From Bacteriovorax stolpii (lineage in GTDB: Bacteria; Bdellovibrionota; Bacteriovoracia; Bacteriovoracales; Bacteriovoracaceae): a DNA stretch of 24,830 nt. The notes beneath the pieces are model-generated. The model ran no database searches. It saw nothing but the letters and a program-made list of their open reading frames with translations, and was not told the DNA's origin. Position 1 is the first letter of the stretch. Each line of letters opens with the position of its first letter. The position numbers were made by a program, and so were the translations under genes. Location: positions 1 to 24,830 of the forward strand of contig CAMDDI010000008.1 of NCBI GenBank assembly GCA_945890905.1. The letters run 5' to 3'. Below are positions 23,987-24,830 of the stretch, one piece after another.

Positions 23987-24356
23987 CTACTTCATCTTCT
24001 TTTTATAGTGGTCTCTGATCGCGCCAATCTGATTTTTGCTAATGGCGGTCAGATATGTTTTAAGAATAAAGAATCGATAGAGAATTTCTGCAGAGATCAA
24101 TCTTGCCTTGGGCGTATTTATATATAGTAACAATAGGGCCAGGCCAAACTCAGTAATGTCGTATTTTAATCGCTTTGTCTCACGGCCTTTGGGACCACCT
24201 AATTAGCGGTTTTTCTTTTTTCTTTGAACACAAACCAAATTTGGATTGTGTTCAAAGTTCAGATTCATACTTCTTCATGGCACGCAGGATATGGTGATGA
24301 TTCATTTCAAATTTTTCAGCCATTTTTATGGTGGGTGGGCGTCGAATCAAACTCAT
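23987..24356 (-). pseudogene. Broken Rha-type phage regulatory protein gene
   Basis: Three pieces read together as one Rha/antirepressor-like protein. The first, from ATG 24356, encodes 34 residues with TIKMAEKFEMNHHHILRAM, matching the AEkFgK-H-vlr start of Rha N-terminal domains. A change of frame near TATGAATCTG (about 24265) then gives LNFEHNPNLVCVQRKKKNR. After an in-frame TAA this is followed by GPKGRETKRLKYDITEFG and LALLLLYINTPKARLISAEI, matching the Gre-Y-lT-dGf and following helix of the family, and ends at TAG 23987. So one frameshift plus one nonsense codon are needed to read it. It begins one base after the stop of the BrnA-like gene. Related proteins are prophage regulators, so this is probably a prophage or island relic. 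Confidence 0.5.
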
Positions 24357-24357
24357 T

Positions 24358-24600
24358 TTAAGCAGCTTTCTTCAAGCGATCAAGTCCATCAAGGATAAAG
24401 ACTCGAATGAGCACTTGATATGGAATTCCTTGCAACTCAGCCACTGCCTTAAGTTCTTGGTTGGTTGTTTCATCAAGGGCCACACTGGTTGGCTTTTTAG
24501 GTGATTCCTTATACCGCTTCATTGCGGCCAGGATCTTTTTGGAATCAAGCACTGATTCAGAGTCATACTCTTTCAGTGATTTTGCGTAAGATTTCTTCAT
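24358..24600 (-). CDS. BrnA/CopG-like ribbon-helix-helix antitoxin
   Basis: 80 residues. The C-terminal half (PTSVALDETTNQELKAVAE, then GIPYQVLIRVFILDGLDRL) is typical of CopG-type antitoxins of BrnT/BrnA-like modules: a short strand, a helix, the IPYQ-LI turn and a second helix. The N-terminal 30 residues are lysine-rich and presumably bind the toxin. GAGAGGA precedes the ATG at good spacing. The start lies inside the end of the shortened BrnT gene (38-base overlap). It probably represses the operon at the palindrome at 24763-24788. The toxin appears damaged, so the antitoxin may be an orphan or may guard against related toxins. Confidence 0.75.
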   Translation of the reverse strand: MKKSYAKSLKEYDSESVLDSKKILAAMKRYKESPKKPTSVALDETTNQELKAVAELQGIPYQVLIRVFILDGLDRLKKAA

Positions 24601-24748
24601 ACTGCATCCTCTCTTTTTTTATCTCGTTAGTCTCCACTCCATGTTTTTTGGCACTCTTTGTGGAGTTGCCTTCATCCCATTCAAATACAAAGTGGGAGGT
24701 TTCCAAAATCCAGAACAAGAGCCATTCAACAAATTCCCATTGAGCCAT
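24563..24748 (-). CDS. BrnT-like toxin with apparent internal deletion
   Basis: 61 residues, whereas BrnT toxins are about 90. The segment FVFEWDEGNSTKSAKKHGVE is the characteristic BrnT opening (FEWDexKa..N..KHGV). Normally some 45 residues of beta-sheet core follow before the terminal KKERk-YEe; here IKKERMQYEEI comes after only a few residues. This looks like an in-frame loss of the catalytic core. GAGGT precedes the ATG, and promoter, order and overlap with the antitoxin are intact, so the deletion, not the start, explains the short length. An alternative is a truncated but functional variant. Toxin activity is unlikely. Confidence 0.6.
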   Translation of the reverse strand: MAQWEFVEWLLFWILETSHFVFEWDEGNSTKSAKKHGVETNEIKKERMQYEEILRKITERV

Positions 24749-24762
24749 ACATACCTCACTAT

Positions 24763-24788
24763 ACAGACACTATGAGGATAGTGTCTGT
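24763..24788. promoter_or_regulatory. Perfect inverted repeat, likely operator of the BrnT/BrnA-like operon
   Basis: ACAGACACTAT (24763-24773) and ATAGTGTCTGT (24778-24788) are exact complements separated by GAGG, 14 bases upstream of the toxin start codon. The minus strand also reads TATAGT (24764-24759) at the edge, a possible -10 element. BrnA-type antitoxins repress their own operons, so this is the natural operator; that role is inferred. Confidence 0.6.
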
Positions 24789-24830
24789 TAATATTATCGA
24801 GAACGAGGAGTCCAGGCCATTCCCCAGTTT

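Noticed and set aside
1..24830. CRISPR array, insertion sequence ends or rRNA
   Set aside because: I saw no spaced direct repeats of CRISPR type, no transposase gene with terminal repeats and no rRNA signatures in the window.

Overview
The window looks like chromosomal DNA of a low-to-moderate GC, Gram-negative bacterium with many exported proteins. Signal peptides, a lipobox, a class II tRNA-Leu with encoded CCA and a run of secreted peptidases and nucleases fit a predatory or scavenging lineage such as the Bacteriovorax/Bdellovibrio group. That placement is inference from gene content and style; no marker gene here proves it.

Layout. (1) 1-2484: 3' part of a secreted subtilase. (2) 2618-13865: a purine catabolism locus made of two operons that converge with a 1-base gap. 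The plus-strand operon encodes a PuuD-type membrane urate-oxidising protein whose usual cytochrome c tail is replaced by a cupredoxin-like domain, then 5-hydroxyisourate hydrolase, then a single 1548-residue polypeptide with four domains in order: malate synthase, OHCU decarboxylase (UraD), a serine beta-lactamase-fold hydrolase, and allantoicase. The minus-strand operon is xdhA-xdhB-xdhC (xanthine dehydrogenase and its cofactor-insertion factor). Together they describe a route from (hypo)xanthine through urate, hydroxyisourate, OHCU, allantoin, allantoate and ureidoglycolate to glyoxylate and malate. No recognisable allantoinase is present, and the beta-lactamase-like domain sits exactly between the domain that makes allantoin and the domain that uses allantoate. 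This is the most interesting feature of the window.

(3) 14057-20820: exported hydrolases: a small lipoprotein, an S1/P1-type nuclease, a small secreted protein, an HELGH zinc-peptidase-like protein, an S28 serine peptidase and an M1 aminopeptidase. Nucleic acid and protein degradation outside the cytoplasm would supply purines and amino acids to the cell.

(4) 20863-20948: tRNA-Leu(CAG), followed to the end of the window by what looks like an accessory region: two lone secreted proteins of unknown function, a Doc toxin with a ribbon-helix-helix antitoxin, a possibly frameshifted helix-turn-helix gene, a broken Rha-type phage regulator, and a BrnT/BrnA-like pair in which BrnT seems to carry an internal deletion, headed by a perfect 11-bp inverted repeat. 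The tRNA may be an old integration site: a degenerate copy of its 3' end is visible about 2.2 kb downstream.
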